DNA from: Actinomadura flavalba DSM 45200
GTDB lineage: Bacteria; Actinomycetota; Actinomycetes; Streptosporangiales; Streptosporangiaceae
Direction of reading: 5' to 3'
DNA length: 64,000 nucleotides
Assembly (NCBI RefSeq): GCF_000374305.1
Contig: NZ_KB894097.1
Coordinates: 186,001 to 250,000, forward strand
Shown here: positions 1-8,322 of the stretch, piece by piece
Layout of the letters: each line of letters begins with the position of its first letter
Position numbering within the stretch: position 1 is the stretch's first letter
Notes under the pieces: generated by a model
The model's input: the letters and a program-made list of their open reading frames with translations, nothing else
Databases searched by the model: none
What the model was told of the DNA's origin: nothing
Translations under genes and position numbers: made by a program

Positions 1-387
1 TCCGACGACGCCGGTGCAGCGGGTCCGGATGTAGAGCGTCGTCCCCACCGGGACGGGCCGGACGTAGTCGACCTCCAGCCGTCCGGTGACGTACGGCTTG
101 CGGAGCAGCCAGACGACCATACCGAGCGCCTCGTCCACGGCGGTCGCCAAAACGCCGCCGTGCGCCAGGCCGGGCGCGCCCTGGTGGTCGTCGCCGACCT
201 TGAACTGCGCGGCGACGCTGAGCCCGTCGCGGCTGACGGCCTCCAGGTGCAGGCCGGTCGGGTGGTCGGGGCCGCAGCCGAAGCAGCGCGCGTAGTGCGG
301 GCCGAGGGGCTGGTCCACCGGCGCGTCGGGATGCGGCGGCGGGATCGGGGTGCCCGCGGGCGGGACGGTGAGGTGGGAACGGTTCAC
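1..387 (-). CDS. PaaI-type hotdog thioesterase, 3' end cut by window edge
   Basis: The first 129 residues of a hotdog-fold acyl-CoA thioesterase are visible; the C-terminus lies beyond the left edge. Near residue 35 there is a CFGCG motif followed by a P-T-G-L stretch, typical of the PaaI/4HBT subfamily. The helix motif HGGVLATAVDEALG follows at about residues 75-90 and carries the acidic residue expected to activate the attacking water. The start is the GTG at 387. Such enzymes hydrolyse acyl- or aryl-CoA thioesters in the cytoplasm; the substrate cannot be told from sequence. It is divergent from the small membrane-protein gene that begins at 450. Confidence 0.85.
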   Translation of the reverse strand, partial: MNRSHLTVPPAGTPIPPPHPDAPVDQPLGPHYARCFGCGPDHPTGLHLEAVSRDGLSVAAQFKVGDDHQGAPGLAHGGVLATAVDEALGMVVWLLRKPYVTGRLEVDYVRPVPVGTTLYIRTRCTGVVG

Positions 388-449
388 GGAGCGAGATTAC
401 CTGCGCGAATGCGGCATTCTGGAACCGGAACGGCGTCCCGTGCGTCGTT

Positions 450-722
450 GTGATGGAGACCGCATCGGAAGGGAATCGCTTGCTCGCGTGGCTGCTGGAC
501 GTCGCGGCCGGGCCCGGCCCGCTGCTCGCGCTGGCCGCGCTCGCACTGGCGCTCGCCGCGTTCGCGGCGGCCCTCGCGGCTCCCGTCCGCGCCTCCGGCG
601 CCGAGCACCGCGCCCGGTTGCGCACCACGCTGCGCGACCGCACGCTCCGCACGTCCTACCTGCCGCTCCGCGATCCCGGCATTCCCGGACGTTCCCAGCC
701 ACGCGCGCCCGCACTCGCCTGA
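450..722 (+). CDS. small membrane protein upstream of the YidC-like gene (DUF6412-like)
   Basis: A 90-residue protein with one strongly hydrophobic Ala/Leu-rich segment (about residues 20-45) and a basic tail rich in Arg and Pro, so probably a single-pass membrane protein. It starts GTG-ATG, so translation may begin at 450 or 453. It sits 60 bp upstream of the YidC/Oxa1-type gene on the same strand; actinobacteria often place a small protein of the DUF6412 type there, and I assign it to that group only tentatively. No catalytic motif is visible. A role linked to membrane insertion is inferred from the neighbour alone. Confidence 0.55.
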   Translation: MMETASEGNRLLAWLLDVAAGPGPLLALAALALALAAFAAALAAPVRASGAEHRARLRTTLRDRTLRTSYLPLRDPGIPGRSQPRAPALA

Positions 723-785
723 CGCCCCCGCCTGACGGGGGCCGCGACGTCCCCTTCAGTTCAGGCGAAAGGTGAGTGTTCCCGG

Positions 786-1460
786 ATGGATTTCCTCGTG
801 GCGCCGTTGCATGACGCGATGGTCGGTCTCACGGCCCTTCTCACGCCGTTCGCGGGCGATCTCGCGACGGCCGGCGCGATCGTCGTGCTGACGCTCGGCG
901 TCCGCGCCCTCCTGCTGCCGCTGGCCGTGCGCGCGGCGCGCGGGCAGCGCGCGCGGGCGCGGCTGGCGCCGGAACTGGCGGAGCTGCGGCGGCGGCACGG
1001 CGCCGACCCGGTGCGGTTGCGGGAGGAGTCGGCGGCGCTGTTCCGCCGGGAGGGCGTGTCGCCCCTCGCCGGATTCGGGCCCGCGCTGCTCCAGGCGCCG
1101 TTCTTCCTGGTGCTGTACCGGCTGTGCACGGCCGGGAGCGTCGCCGGGCACCAGAACGCGCTGCTCGCGCACACGCTGCTCGGCGCGCCGCTGGCGCAGA
1201 ACTTCGCCGGCGTCGTCGGCGGCGGCCTGTTCGCGCCGCCGTCGCTGGTGTTCCTCGGGCTGTTCGCGCTGCTGGCCCTGGTGGCGTGGTGGACGGCGCG
1301 GCAGGTCCCGGCGGACGCGCCAATGGCCGGGGTCCTGCGCGTGCTCCCGTTCGGGACGGTCGTCGCGGCGGCGTTCGTGCCGCTGGCGGCGGGCGTCTAC
1401 CTGCTCACCAGCGGCCTGTGGACGGCGGCCGAGCGCGCCGTGCTGACCCGCCCCGCCTGA
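786..1460 (+). CDS. YidC/Oxa1-family membrane protein insertase
   Basis: A 224-residue polytopic protein. An N-terminal membrane segment (about residues 28-48) is followed by a cytoplasmic, highly basic helical hairpin (R-A-R-A-R-L-A-P-E-L, then LRRRHGADPVRLREE). The conserved core helix GPALLQAPFFLVLYRL and two further membrane segments come next. This is the Oxa1/YidC/Alb3 core: an insertase that moves substrate helices into the bilayer, with or without SecYEG. It is shorter than the main actinobacterial YidC (over 300 residues) that lies near rpmH and rnpA, so this is probably an accessory paralogue. The start ATG at 786 follows GAAAGGTGAG closely. Confidence 0.85.
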   Translation: MDFLVAPLHDAMVGLTALLTPFAGDLATAGAIVVLTLGVRALLLPLAVRAARGQRARARLAPELAELRRRHGADPVRLREESAALFRREGVSPLAGFGPALLQAPFFLVLYRLCTAGSVAGHQNALLAHTLLGAPLAQNFAGVVGGGLFAPPSLVFLGLFALLALVAWWTARQVPADAPMAGVLRVLPFGTVVAAAFVPLAAGVYLLTSGLWTAAERAVLTRPA

Positions 1461-1546
1461 GACGTCAGTAGGCACTTACACTGGGTCGGGCGGACGTCTT
1501 GACGGCCGGGAGGCGGACGCGTTCCATGAACCCGGGAGGGATCGCC

Positions 1547-2824
1547 GTGACGACGACGCTCGACGCCATCGACCTGTCCGCGCTGGACTTCTGGGCCCGG
1601 CCCCGCACGGAGCGCGAGGCCGCGTTCGCCGCGCTGCGGCGCCGCGACCGGCCCGCGTTCTACCGGGAACTGAAGCTGCCCTTCCTCAAGACGGGCGACG
1701 GCTACTGGGCGCTGGTCCGGCACGCCGACGTGGTCGAGGCCAGCCGGACGCCGGAGGTGTTCAGCAGCGAGCCGTGCTCCAACAGCGTCGCCGACCTGCC
1801 ACCGTACCTGGCCCGCTACTTCGGCTCGATGATCAACATGGACGACCCCCGGCACGCCAAGATCCGCAGGATCGTGTCGCGGGCGTTCACGCCGCGCGTC
1901 CTGGCCAAGCTGGAGGCCGACCTGGCCGCGTCCGCGACCGAGATCGTGGACGAGCTGCTCGCCACCGGCCCCGGCGACTTCGTGGACCAGGTCGCCGCCC
2001 GCCTCCCGCTGCGCGTCATCTGCGACATGATGGGCATCCCGGAGCGGGACCGCGCGCGGGTCTACGCGCACACCAACACGATCCTCGGCCTCGGCGACCC
2101 CGACTACACCGGCGGGCGCGACTTCATGGACACCGGCGTCACGCGCGGCGGCATGCTCTACGGGCTCGCGGCGGCGATGGCGGCCGGGTTCGAGCTGAAC
2201 CACCTGGCGATGAAGCTGGCCCGGCGCCGCCGCCGCGAACCCGCCGACGACCTGACGTCCGCGCTCGTCGCGGCGGAGATCGACGGCGAGTCCCTGACCG
2301 ACCAGGAGATCGGGTCGTTCTTCATCCTGCTCGTCGTGGCGGGCAACGAGACGACCCGCAACGCGATGACGCACGGGCTCCGGCTGCTCACCCGCAACCC
2401 CGACCAGCGGGACCTGCTGCTGGCCGACTTCGACGGCCGCATCGGCGGCGCCGTCGAGGAGATCGTCCGCGTGGCGACGCCGGTGATCCAGTTCCGCCGC
2501 ACCCTCACCCGCGACCACGAGATGAACGGCCACCGCTACCGCGAGGGCGACAAGGTGCTGCTGTTCTACAACTCGGCCAACCGCGACGCGTCGGTCTTCC
2601 CCGACCCCGACCGGTTCGACATCACCCGCTCCCCCAACCCGCACGTCGGCTTCGGCGGCCCCGGCCCGCACTTCTGCCTCGGCGCCAACCTGGCCCGCCG
2701 CGAGATCACCGTCATGTTCCGCGAACTCTTCACCCGCGTCCCCGCCATCCGCGCGACGGGCCCCGCCGACTGGCTCTACTCCAACTTCATCAACGGCATC
2801 AAACGCCAGAACTGCACCTTCTAG
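1547..2824 (+). CDS. cytochrome P450
   Basis: A bacterial class I P450, 425 residues from the chosen GTG. The I-helix oxygen-activation motif AGNETTRNA, the K-helix ExxR (EEIVR) and the heme loop GFGGPGPHFCLGANLA with its Cys thiolate ligand are all intact. The N-terminal DLSALDFWARP resembles the CYP124/125/142 group, which oxidises methyl-branched lipids and sterol side chains; the substrate is inference. GTG 1547 was chosen because GGGAGGG lies six bases upstream; in-frame starts at 1499 and 1526 would add up to 16 residues. The stop overlaps that of the convergent gene inside one CTAG. No ferredoxin or reductase gene is adjacent. Confidence 0.92.
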   Translation: MTTTLDAIDLSALDFWARPRTEREAAFAALRRRDRPAFYRELKLPFLKTGDGYWALVRHADVVEASRTPEVFSSEPCSNSVADLPPYLARYFGSMINMDDPRHAKIRRIVSRAFTPRVLAKLEADLAASATEIVDELLATGPGDFVDQVAARLPLRVICDMMGIPERDRARVYAHTNTILGLGDPDYTGGRDFMDTGVTRGGMLYGLAAAMAAGFELNHLAMKLARRRRREPADDLTSALVAAEIDGESLTDQEIGSFFILLVVAGNETTRNAMTHGLRLLTRNPDQRDLLLADFDGRIGGAVEEIVRVATPVIQFRRTLTRDHEMNGHRYREGDKVLLFYNSANRDASVFPDPDRFDITRSPNPHVGFGGPGPHFCLGANLARREITVMFRELFTRVPAIRATGPADWLYSNFINGIKRQNCTF

Positions 2825-3702
2825 CGGCGCTTCGCTGCCCGGGCCGCCGGGGAGACGGCCAGGTAGTCGAGGGCGCGACGGGTCGAGCACTCGCGGGACG
2901 GGTGGTAGTCGCGGCGCAGGTAGCGGCGGGCGGCGGCGACCATGAAGCGGTTTCCGGGGAACAGGCCGCGGCGGACGGCGCGGCGGTAGTCGCGGACGCG
3001 GGGGCGGACGCCGTGCAGGGTGGGGTCCTTCGCGCACAGGAACGCGGCCCCGAAGTAGACGGCGAGCGGCATCGCGATCACGCCCGCGAAGAACGCCAGG
3101 AAGCGCCGCCAGTAGGCGCCGGAGACGTGCTGGTAGACGTCGAAGGCCACCGAGCGGTGCTCGACCTCCTCGGCGCCGTGCCAGCGCAGCAGGTCCAGCA
3201 TCGTCGGGTCGGCGCCCGCCGCGTCGAGTTCGCGGGCGTCCAGAATCCACGCGCCGAGGACGGCCGTGTAGTGCTCGATGCCCGCGATGATCCCGATGCG
3301 CAGGTTCAGCCAGGCCCGCCGGGTCATGATCGGCAGGGGCCGGCGGTCGCCCAGCAGCCGGGTGAAGATCCACTCGATCCGGAGCGTCAGCGCGCGGGGG
3401 TCGAGGCCCCGCTCGCGCATCTGCCGGTCCAGGACGCCCTGGTGCGAGTAGGCGTGCACCGCCTCCTGGCCCATGAAGCCCCGCACCTCGCCGTGCAGGC
3501 GCGGGTCGTCCGCGACCAGCGGCAGGGCCTGCTTGTAGACGTGGACGAACCAGCGTTCGCCCGCCGGGAGCAGCAGGTGCAGCACGTTGATGAAGTGCGT
3601 GGCGACCGGTTCGTCCGGAATCCAGTGCAGCGGCGTCTCCGACCAGTCGAACCTGACCCGCCGGGGCGTGATCTCCGGGTGCCGTTCGTCGATGCCGCTC
3701 AT
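2821..3702 (-). CDS. metal-dependent hydrolase, PF10118/COG3687 family
   Basis: A 293-residue helical protein with a ferritin-like pattern of Glu and His residues: GQEAVHAYSH near residue 85, IAGIEHYTAV near 140 and HGAEEVEHRSVAFDVY near 175. These match the predicted metal-dependent hydrolases of COG3687, usually thought of as diiron-type proteins; no reaction is established. A hydrophobic stretch at about 205-225 suggests membrane association. Its ATG overlaps the stop of the upstream alpha/beta hydrolase (ATGA), so the two are translationally coupled. It converges on the P450 with overlapping stop codons. The three genes plus TetR probably form one lipid or xenobiotic oxidation module. Confidence 0.85.
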   Translation of the reverse strand: MSGIDERHPEITPRRVRFDWSETPLHWIPDEPVATHFINVLHLLLPAGERWFVHVYKQALPLVADDPRLHGEVRGFMGQEAVHAYSHQGVLDRQMRERGLDPRALTLRIEWIFTRLLGDRRPLPIMTRRAWLNLRIGIIAGIEHYTAVLGAWILDARELDAAGADPTMLDLLRWHGAEEVEHRSVAFDVYQHVSGAYWRRFLAFFAGVIAMPLAVYFGAAFLCAKDPTLHGVRPRVRDYRRAVRRGLFPGNRFMVAAARRYLRRDYHPSRECSTRRALDYLAVSPAARAAKRR

Positions 3703-4637
3703 GCCGTCCTCTCCGCCGTCAGCCGCGCGGCGCGCAGGTCCGGGGACTCGGCACCGCCCTCCACATACCGGACGAACTCCGTCACCTGACCGGCGAGGAC
3801 GTCCGGGTTCCGCAGCAGCGCGCCCCAGTGCCCGGCGCGGATCTCGCGCCGCCACAGCCGCGCCGCGTAGGGGGCGAGCGACGCCGACGGGTGCGGCGAG
3901 ACGAACGCGTCCCGCGTCGGCACGACCACCTGGACGGGCACGTCGGTGACGCGGTCGCGGGCGGGCCGCAGGAACCGCGCCGCGTTGGCGCGGTAGAGCC
4001 GGACGCCGTGCAGCGCGTCGGCCCGCAGCGTCGGCGCGGGGCGGCGCCGGACGCCTTCGAGGAGCCGGACGGCGGCCGGGAACAGCCGCGTCCCGCCGCA
4101 CCGCCAGAACACCCACGACACCCCGGGGACCGCGCCGAGCAGCAGGTACCAGGACCGGGCGAACTGCCCCGCGAGCTGCGCGGCGTCGCGCGGCGCGGGC
4201 CGCCGCAGCCGGTCGCGCGCCCACTGCCCGAAGTGCTCGATGCACGGCCCGGACACCGAGGTGAACGACGCGACCCGCCCCTCGACGCCGCCGCCGGTCA
4301 GCGCGCCCCAGAGCTGCACCGATCCCCAGTCGTGGCCGACGAGGTGGACGGGCCGGTCCGGGGAGACGGCGTCGAGGACGGCGCGCAGGTCGGCGGTGAG
4401 GCGCTCCATCGCGTAGTCGGCCGTGCGGCGCGGCCGGGTCGAGCCCCCGGCGCCGCGCACGTCGTAGGTGACGACGCGGAACCGCTCGGCCAGCAGCCGC
4501 GCGACGGGTTGCCAAACGCCCTGCTCGTCCGGGTATCCGTGCACGAGAATGAGGGTCGGGGCGGACGGGCCGCCCGGCGCCGAATACTCACGTACCGCAA
4601 GTTCGACGGCGTCGTTTTTGATCCTGAGCGACTTCAC
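3699..4637 (-). CDS. alpha/beta hydrolase, epoxide-hydrolase-like (Asp nucleophile)
   Basis: A 312-residue alpha/beta hydrolase. The oxyanion region is LVHGYPDEQGVW. The nucleophile elbow is VGHDWGS, with Asp rather than Ser as in epoxide hydrolases and haloalkane dehalogenases. The acid lies in VVPTRDAF and the catalytic His in AGHWGALL. Epoxide hydrolysis therefore fits better than ester hydrolysis and would pair well with the neighbouring P450. GTG 4637 was chosen over the upstream start at 4700 because the homologous fold begins there and the extension would run across the palindrome at 4656-4674. It is divergent from the TetR gene and coupled to the downstream gene. Confidence 0.85.
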   Translation of the reverse strand: MKSLRIKNDAVELAVREYSAPGGPSAPTLILVHGYPDEQGVWQPVARLLAERFRVVTYDVRGAGGSTRPRRTADYAMERLTADLRAVLDAVSPDRPVHLVGHDWGSVQLWGALTGGGVEGRVASFTSVSGPCIEHFGQWARDRLRRPAPRDAAQLAGQFARSWYLLLGAVPGVSWVFWRCGGTRLFPAAVRLLEGVRRRPAPTLRADALHGVRLYRANAARFLRPARDRVTDVPVQVVVPTRDAFVSPHPSASLAPYAARLWRREIRAGHWGALLRNPDVLAGQVTEFVRYVEGGAESPDLRAARLTAERTA

Positions 4638-4655
4638 CCGACCCCCAGCAGCGCA

Positions 4656-4674
4656 ATTAGACTGTCGATCTAAT
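4656..4674. promoter_or_regulatory. perfect inverted repeat, candidate TetR operator
   Basis: ATTAGA and TCTAAT form perfect six-base arms around a seven-base spacer. The site lies in the 74-bp gap between the divergent alpha/beta hydrolase and TetR genes. A second, weaker repeat with the same seven-base spacer (CTTGA and TCAAG, 4685-4701) lies next to the TetR ribosome binding site. Position and symmetry fit autoregulation by the adjacent TetR protein and control of the divergent operon. Binding is inferred. Confidence 0.6.
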
Positions 4675-4711
4675 ATGGGAGCGACTTGAACCAAAGTCAA
4701 GAGGGGGCGGC

Positions 4712-5347
4712 ATGACGGCCGGATCAGAGCAGGAGACCACCCGGAGACCCGCCGGGGGACGCGGCGAGGCCCGCCGCGCGGCCATCCTGGACGCCGCCGC
4801 CCGGCTGTTCGCCGACCGCCCCTACGACGCGCTGCCCATCGACGAGATCGCCGAGGCCGCCGGCGTCGCCAAGGGCCTCATCTACTACTACTTCGGCAGC
4901 AAACGCGGCCTCTTCCTCGCCGTCATCGAGTCCGCCACCGACGCGCTCAACACCCTCGCCGAGGAGTACGACGAGCTGACCCCCGTGGACCGGCTGATGC
5001 GCACCCTGGACGGCTTCCTGTGGTGGGCCGACACGCACCGCTCGGCCTTCCACACCATCGTCAGCGGCGGCATCGGCGTCGACCCCGAGGTCAACGCCTT
5101 CTACCGCCGCTCCCGGGGCCGGATGCTCGCCGCCATCAGCCAGGGCCTCATCGGCGCCTCCACGCCCCGGCCCGCCCTCCGCATCGCGCTGGAGGGCTGG
5201 CTGTCCTTCGTGGAGGGCGCCACCGAGGCGTGGCTCACCGAGGGCGACCTGCACCGCGACGAGGTCCGCGACCTGTCCGTCCGCGCCCTCGGCGGCGTCC
5301 TCCAGGCCGCCGGCGCCACCGACCCCGACTCCGACCGCCCCGCCTGA
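4712..5347 (+). CDS. TetR-family transcriptional regulator
   Basis: A 211-residue regulator. The N-terminal helix-turn-helix covers about residues 20-66, with ILDAAARLFADRPYDALPID and the recognition-helix region GVAKGLIYYYFGSKRGLF, a textbook TetR signature. The C-terminal all-helical part is the ligand-binding and dimerisation domain. GAGGGGGCGG lies just upstream of the ATG. It is divergent from the epoxide-hydrolase-like gene with a palindromic candidate operator between them, so it is probably the local repressor of that pair and perhaps the P450. The ligand is unknown. Confidence 0.93.
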   Translation: MTAGSEQETTRRPAGGRGEARRAAILDAAARLFADRPYDALPIDEIAEAAGVAKGLIYYYFGSKRGLFLAVIESATDALNTLAEEYDELTPVDRLMRTLDGFLWWADTHRSAFHTIVSGGIGVDPEVNAFYRRSRGRMLAAISQGLIGASTPRPALRIALEGWLSFVEGATEAWLTEGDLHRDEVRDLSVRALGGVLQAAGATDPDSDRPA

Positions 5348-5360
5348 GCGGGCGGCCCGG

Positions 5361-7877
5361 TCAGGCCAGGACGACCTCGACGGCGAGGTCGGCGGAGCCC
5401 TCGCGGACGTCGAGGTCGGTGATGTGCCCGGCGGCGGCCAGGTCGTCGCGGGCGATCTTGGCCGCCTCGGCGCCCGCCACGACCGCCCGCGCCACCTCGG
5501 CGCGCATCGACGCCTTCGCCGCCGACTTGGCCTTGCGCACCTGGCGCAGGGCCTCGGCCGTGACGGTCAGCGTGATCGTGTCGCCGGTGCCGGGCAGGTC
5601 GTCGGCCGACGGCCACGACGCCCGGTGCACCGAGCCGTCGCGCCACCACGACCAGACCTCCTCGGTGACGAACGGCAGGATCGGCGCGAACAGCCGGAGC
5701 AGCACCGACAGGGCCGTGCGCAGCGCGGCGCGGGCCGACTGCGCCTCGGCGCCCTCGCCGTAGGCGCGGGTCTTGACGAGCTCCAGGTAGTCGTCGCAGA
5801 ACTCCCAGAAGAAGCGCTCGGTGCGCTCCAGCGCGCGGGCGTAGTCGTAGGCGTCGAAGGCGCGCGTGGCGTCCGCGACGACGAGCGCCAGCGCGCGCAG
5901 CATCGCCTGGTCGAGCGGGTGCGCGACGGGCGCGTCCGGGGCGACGTCCCCGATGCCGAGCACGAACTTCGACGCGTTCAGCAGCTTGATCGCCAGACGG
6001 CGCCCCACCTTGATCTGCCCGGTGTCGAACGCGGTGTCGGTGCCCGGACGGCCGCTCGCCGCCCAGTACCGCACGGCGTCGGTGCCGAACTCGCGCAGCA
6101 GGTCGATCGGCGTGACGACGTTGCCCTTGGACTTGGACATCTTCTTGCGGTCGGGATCGAGAATCCAGCCCGCGAGCGCGGTGTCCGTCCACGGCGGCGA
6201 CCCGTGCTCCAGGTCGGCGCGGACGACCGTGGAGAACAGCCAGGTGCGGATGATGTCGTGCGCCTGCGGGCGCAGGTCGTAGGGGAACACGCGACGGAAC
6301 AGGTCCGGGTCGCGCTCCCAGCCGCCCGCGATCTGCGGCGTCAGCGACGACGTCGCCCAGGTGTCCATGACGTCGGGGTCGCCCAGGAACCCGCCCGGCC
6401 TGCCGCGCCGATCCTCGGTGAACCCGGACGGGACGTCCGACGCGGGGTCGATCGGCAGGTCGTCCTCGGCGGGCAGGATCGGCGCGTCGTAGCGGGGCTC
6501 GCCCGCGTCGTCCAGCGGATACCAGACCGGGAACGGGACGCCGAAGAACCGCTGCCGCGAGATCAGCCAGTCGCCGTTCAGGCCCTCGACCCAGTTCTCG
6601 TACCGGGCCCGCATGTACGGCGGGTGCCAGGCGAGCTGACGGCCCCGGTCGACGAGGCGGTCGCGCACGGCGGCGTCGCGGCCGCCGTTGCGCAGGTACC
6701 ACTGCCGCGTCGTGACGATCTCCAGGGGCTTGCCGCCCTTCTCGAAGAACTTCACCGGGCGCGTGACCGTGCGCGGCTCGCCGTCCAGGTCGCCGGACGC
6801 GCGCAGCAGCTCGACCACGCGCTCCTTGGCGGAGAACACCGTCTTGCCGGCCAGCTCGTCGTACGGGCTCGCGGGCACCCCGGCGGGCGGCTCGGCGGCG
6901 AACCGGCCGTCCCAGCCGAGCACGGGCCGGGTGGGCAGGTCGAGTTCGCGCCACCAGGTGACGTCGGTGACGTCGCCGAACGTGCAGACCATCACCAGGC
7001 CCGACCCCTTCTCCGGGTCGGCCAGGCGGTGCGCGAGCACCGGCACCTCGACGCCGAACAGCGGCGTGCGGACCGTCGTGCCGAACAGCTCCCGGTAGCG
7101 CTCGTCGTCGGGGTGGGCGACCAGCGCGACGCACGCGGGCAGCAGCTCGGGACGGGTCGTCTCGATGTAGACGGGGCGTTCCCCGCCGTGGAACCTCAGC
7201 CGGTAGAACGCGCCGGGCTGGTCGCGGTCCTCCAGCTCGGCCTGCGCGACGGCCGTGCGGAACGTGACGTCCCACAGGGTCGGCGCCTCGGCCAGGTACG
7301 CCTCGCCCCGGGCCAGGTTGCGCAGGAACGCGCGCTGCGACGCGCGCCGGGCGTCGGCGCCGATCGTCGTGTAGAGCAGGCTCCAGTCGACCGAGAGGCC
7401 GACGCGGCGCCACATCTCCTCGAACGCCTTCTCGTCCACCTCGGTGAGCCGCTCGCACAGCTCGATGAAGTTCCGCCGAGAGATGGGGATCTGCCGTTTG
7501 GGGTCCGGTTTGGCCGGGGGCTCGAAACCGGCGTCGTACGGGACCGACGGATCGCAGCGGACGCCGAAGTGGTTCTGCACCCGCCGCTCGGTCGGCAGGC
7601 CGTTGTCGTCCCAGCCCATCGGATAGAACACGGCCCGGCCGCGCATCCGCTGGTAGCGGGCGATCGCGTCGGTCTGGGTGTAGGAGAAGACGTGCCCGAC
7701 GTGCAGCGACCCCGACACCGTGGGCGGCGGGGTGTCGATCGCGTAGACCTCCGCGCGGGGGCGGTTCCGGTCGAACCGGTAGACGGCGTCGTCGTCCCAG
7801 ACGCGTACCCACCGGTCCTCCAGGCCGTCCAGGGAGGGCTTGGCGGGAACGTGCGGCGTACGCGGCTGGTCGGTCAT
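5361..7877 (-). CDS. valS: valyl-tRNA synthetase
   Basis: An 838-residue class Ia synthetase that charges tRNA-Val in the cytoplasm. The ATP site motifs are intact: HVGH near residue 50 within PPPTVSGSLHVGH, and KMSKS near residue 575. Between them lies the CP1 editing domain (around YIETTRPELLPACVALVAHP), which removes mischarged Thr. The anticodon-binding helical domain follows (RFFWEFCDDYLELVKTRAYG). The C-terminus is short, without an obvious long coiled-coil arm. The ATG at 7877 gives the usual N-terminus. It ends 13 bp from the convergent TetR gene and diverges from the DUF4235 gene 69 bp away. Confidence 0.96.
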   Translation of the reverse strand: MTDQPRTPHVPAKPSLDGLEDRWVRVWDDDAVYRFDRNRPRAEVYAIDTPPPTVSGSLHVGHVFSYTQTDAIARYQRMRGRAVFYPMGWDDNGLPTERRVQNHFGVRCDPSVPYDAGFEPPAKPDPKRQIPISRRNFIELCERLTEVDEKAFEEMWRRVGLSVDWSLLYTTIGADARRASQRAFLRNLARGEAYLAEAPTLWDVTFRTAVAQAELEDRDQPGAFYRLRFHGGERPVYIETTRPELLPACVALVAHPDDERYRELFGTTVRTPLFGVEVPVLAHRLADPEKGSGLVMVCTFGDVTDVTWWRELDLPTRPVLGWDGRFAAEPPAGVPASPYDELAGKTVFSAKERVVELLRASGDLDGEPRTVTRPVKFFEKGGKPLEIVTTRQWYLRNGGRDAAVRDRLVDRGRQLAWHPPYMRARYENWVEGLNGDWLISRQRFFGVPFPVWYPLDDAGEPRYDAPILPAEDDLPIDPASDVPSGFTEDRRGRPGGFLGDPDVMDTWATSSLTPQIAGGWERDPDLFRRVFPYDLRPQAHDIIRTWLFSTVVRADLEHGSPPWTDTALAGWILDPDRKKMSKSKGNVVTPIDLLREFGTDAVRYWAASGRPGTDTAFDTGQIKVGRRLAIKLLNASKFVLGIGDVAPDAPVAHPLDQAMLRALALVVADATRAFDAYDYARALERTERFFWEFCDDYLELVKTRAYGEGAEAQSARAALRTALSVLLRLFAPILPFVTEEVWSWWRDGSVHRASWPSADDLPGTGDTITLTVTAEALRQVRKAKSAAKASMRAEVARAVVAGAEAAKIARDDLAAAGHITDLDVREGSADLAVEVVLA

Positions 7878-7946
7878 CGCCCCATCGTATTTGGGCGGTC
7901 CGATTCCGGTAGCGTCGGACGCGCAGAAGGACGACGGGAGGACGAC

Positions 7947-8234
7947 ATGGCGGACAGAGGTGACATCGGCTGGCGGCTCACCGCCGGAGCCGCGGCCTTC
8001 GCGGGCGGCTTCGTCGCCAAGAAGGCGATCGCGCTGGCCTGGAAGAAGGGCACCGGCAAGGAGCCGCCGACCAACCCCGAGTCGCCGGAGGTCGCGCTGC
8101 GCGAGGCCGTCGGCTGGGTCATCGTGATGGGCATCGGCATGGAGGTGGCCCGGCTGCTCGCCACCCGCGCCGCCGCCCAGCAGTGGGCCAAGGGCACCGG
8201 CGAGCTGCCGCACCACCTGAAGATCGAGGTCTGA
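7947..8234 (+). CDS. DUF4235 small membrane protein
   Basis: A 95-residue protein with two hydrophobic segments, AGAAAFAGGFVAKKAIALAW near the N-terminus and AVGWVIVMGIGMEVARLLA in the middle, separated by a polar loop containing W-K-K-G-T-G-K. This matches the DUF4235 family of small actinobacterial membrane proteins; function unknown. The ATG at 7947 has an excellent ribosome binding site, GGGAGGAC at 7936-7943. It is divergent from valS. Confidence 0.8.
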   Translation: MADRGDIGWRLTAGAAAFAGGFVAKKAIALAWKKGTGKEPPTNPESPEVALREAVGWVIVMGIGMEVARLLATRAAAQQWAKGTGELPHHLKIEV

Positions 8235-8322
8235 ACCGTCCGCATTGGACGGGGGGTCGAGTAAGAGCCCCGGACCCCGCGTGCGTATCGTGGTCGCTCC
8301 CCCGACGAAGGGACCGACCGCG

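Noticed and set aside
1397..3373. Long minus-strand open frame opposite the P450
   Set aside because: It is antisense to clear P450 motifs and has no recognisable domain.
8245..8322. Upstream start for the mycothiol-dependent protein
   Set aside because: The extension is non-conserved, lacks a ribosome site and begins just after the previous stop; ATG 8323 has AAGGGA upstream.
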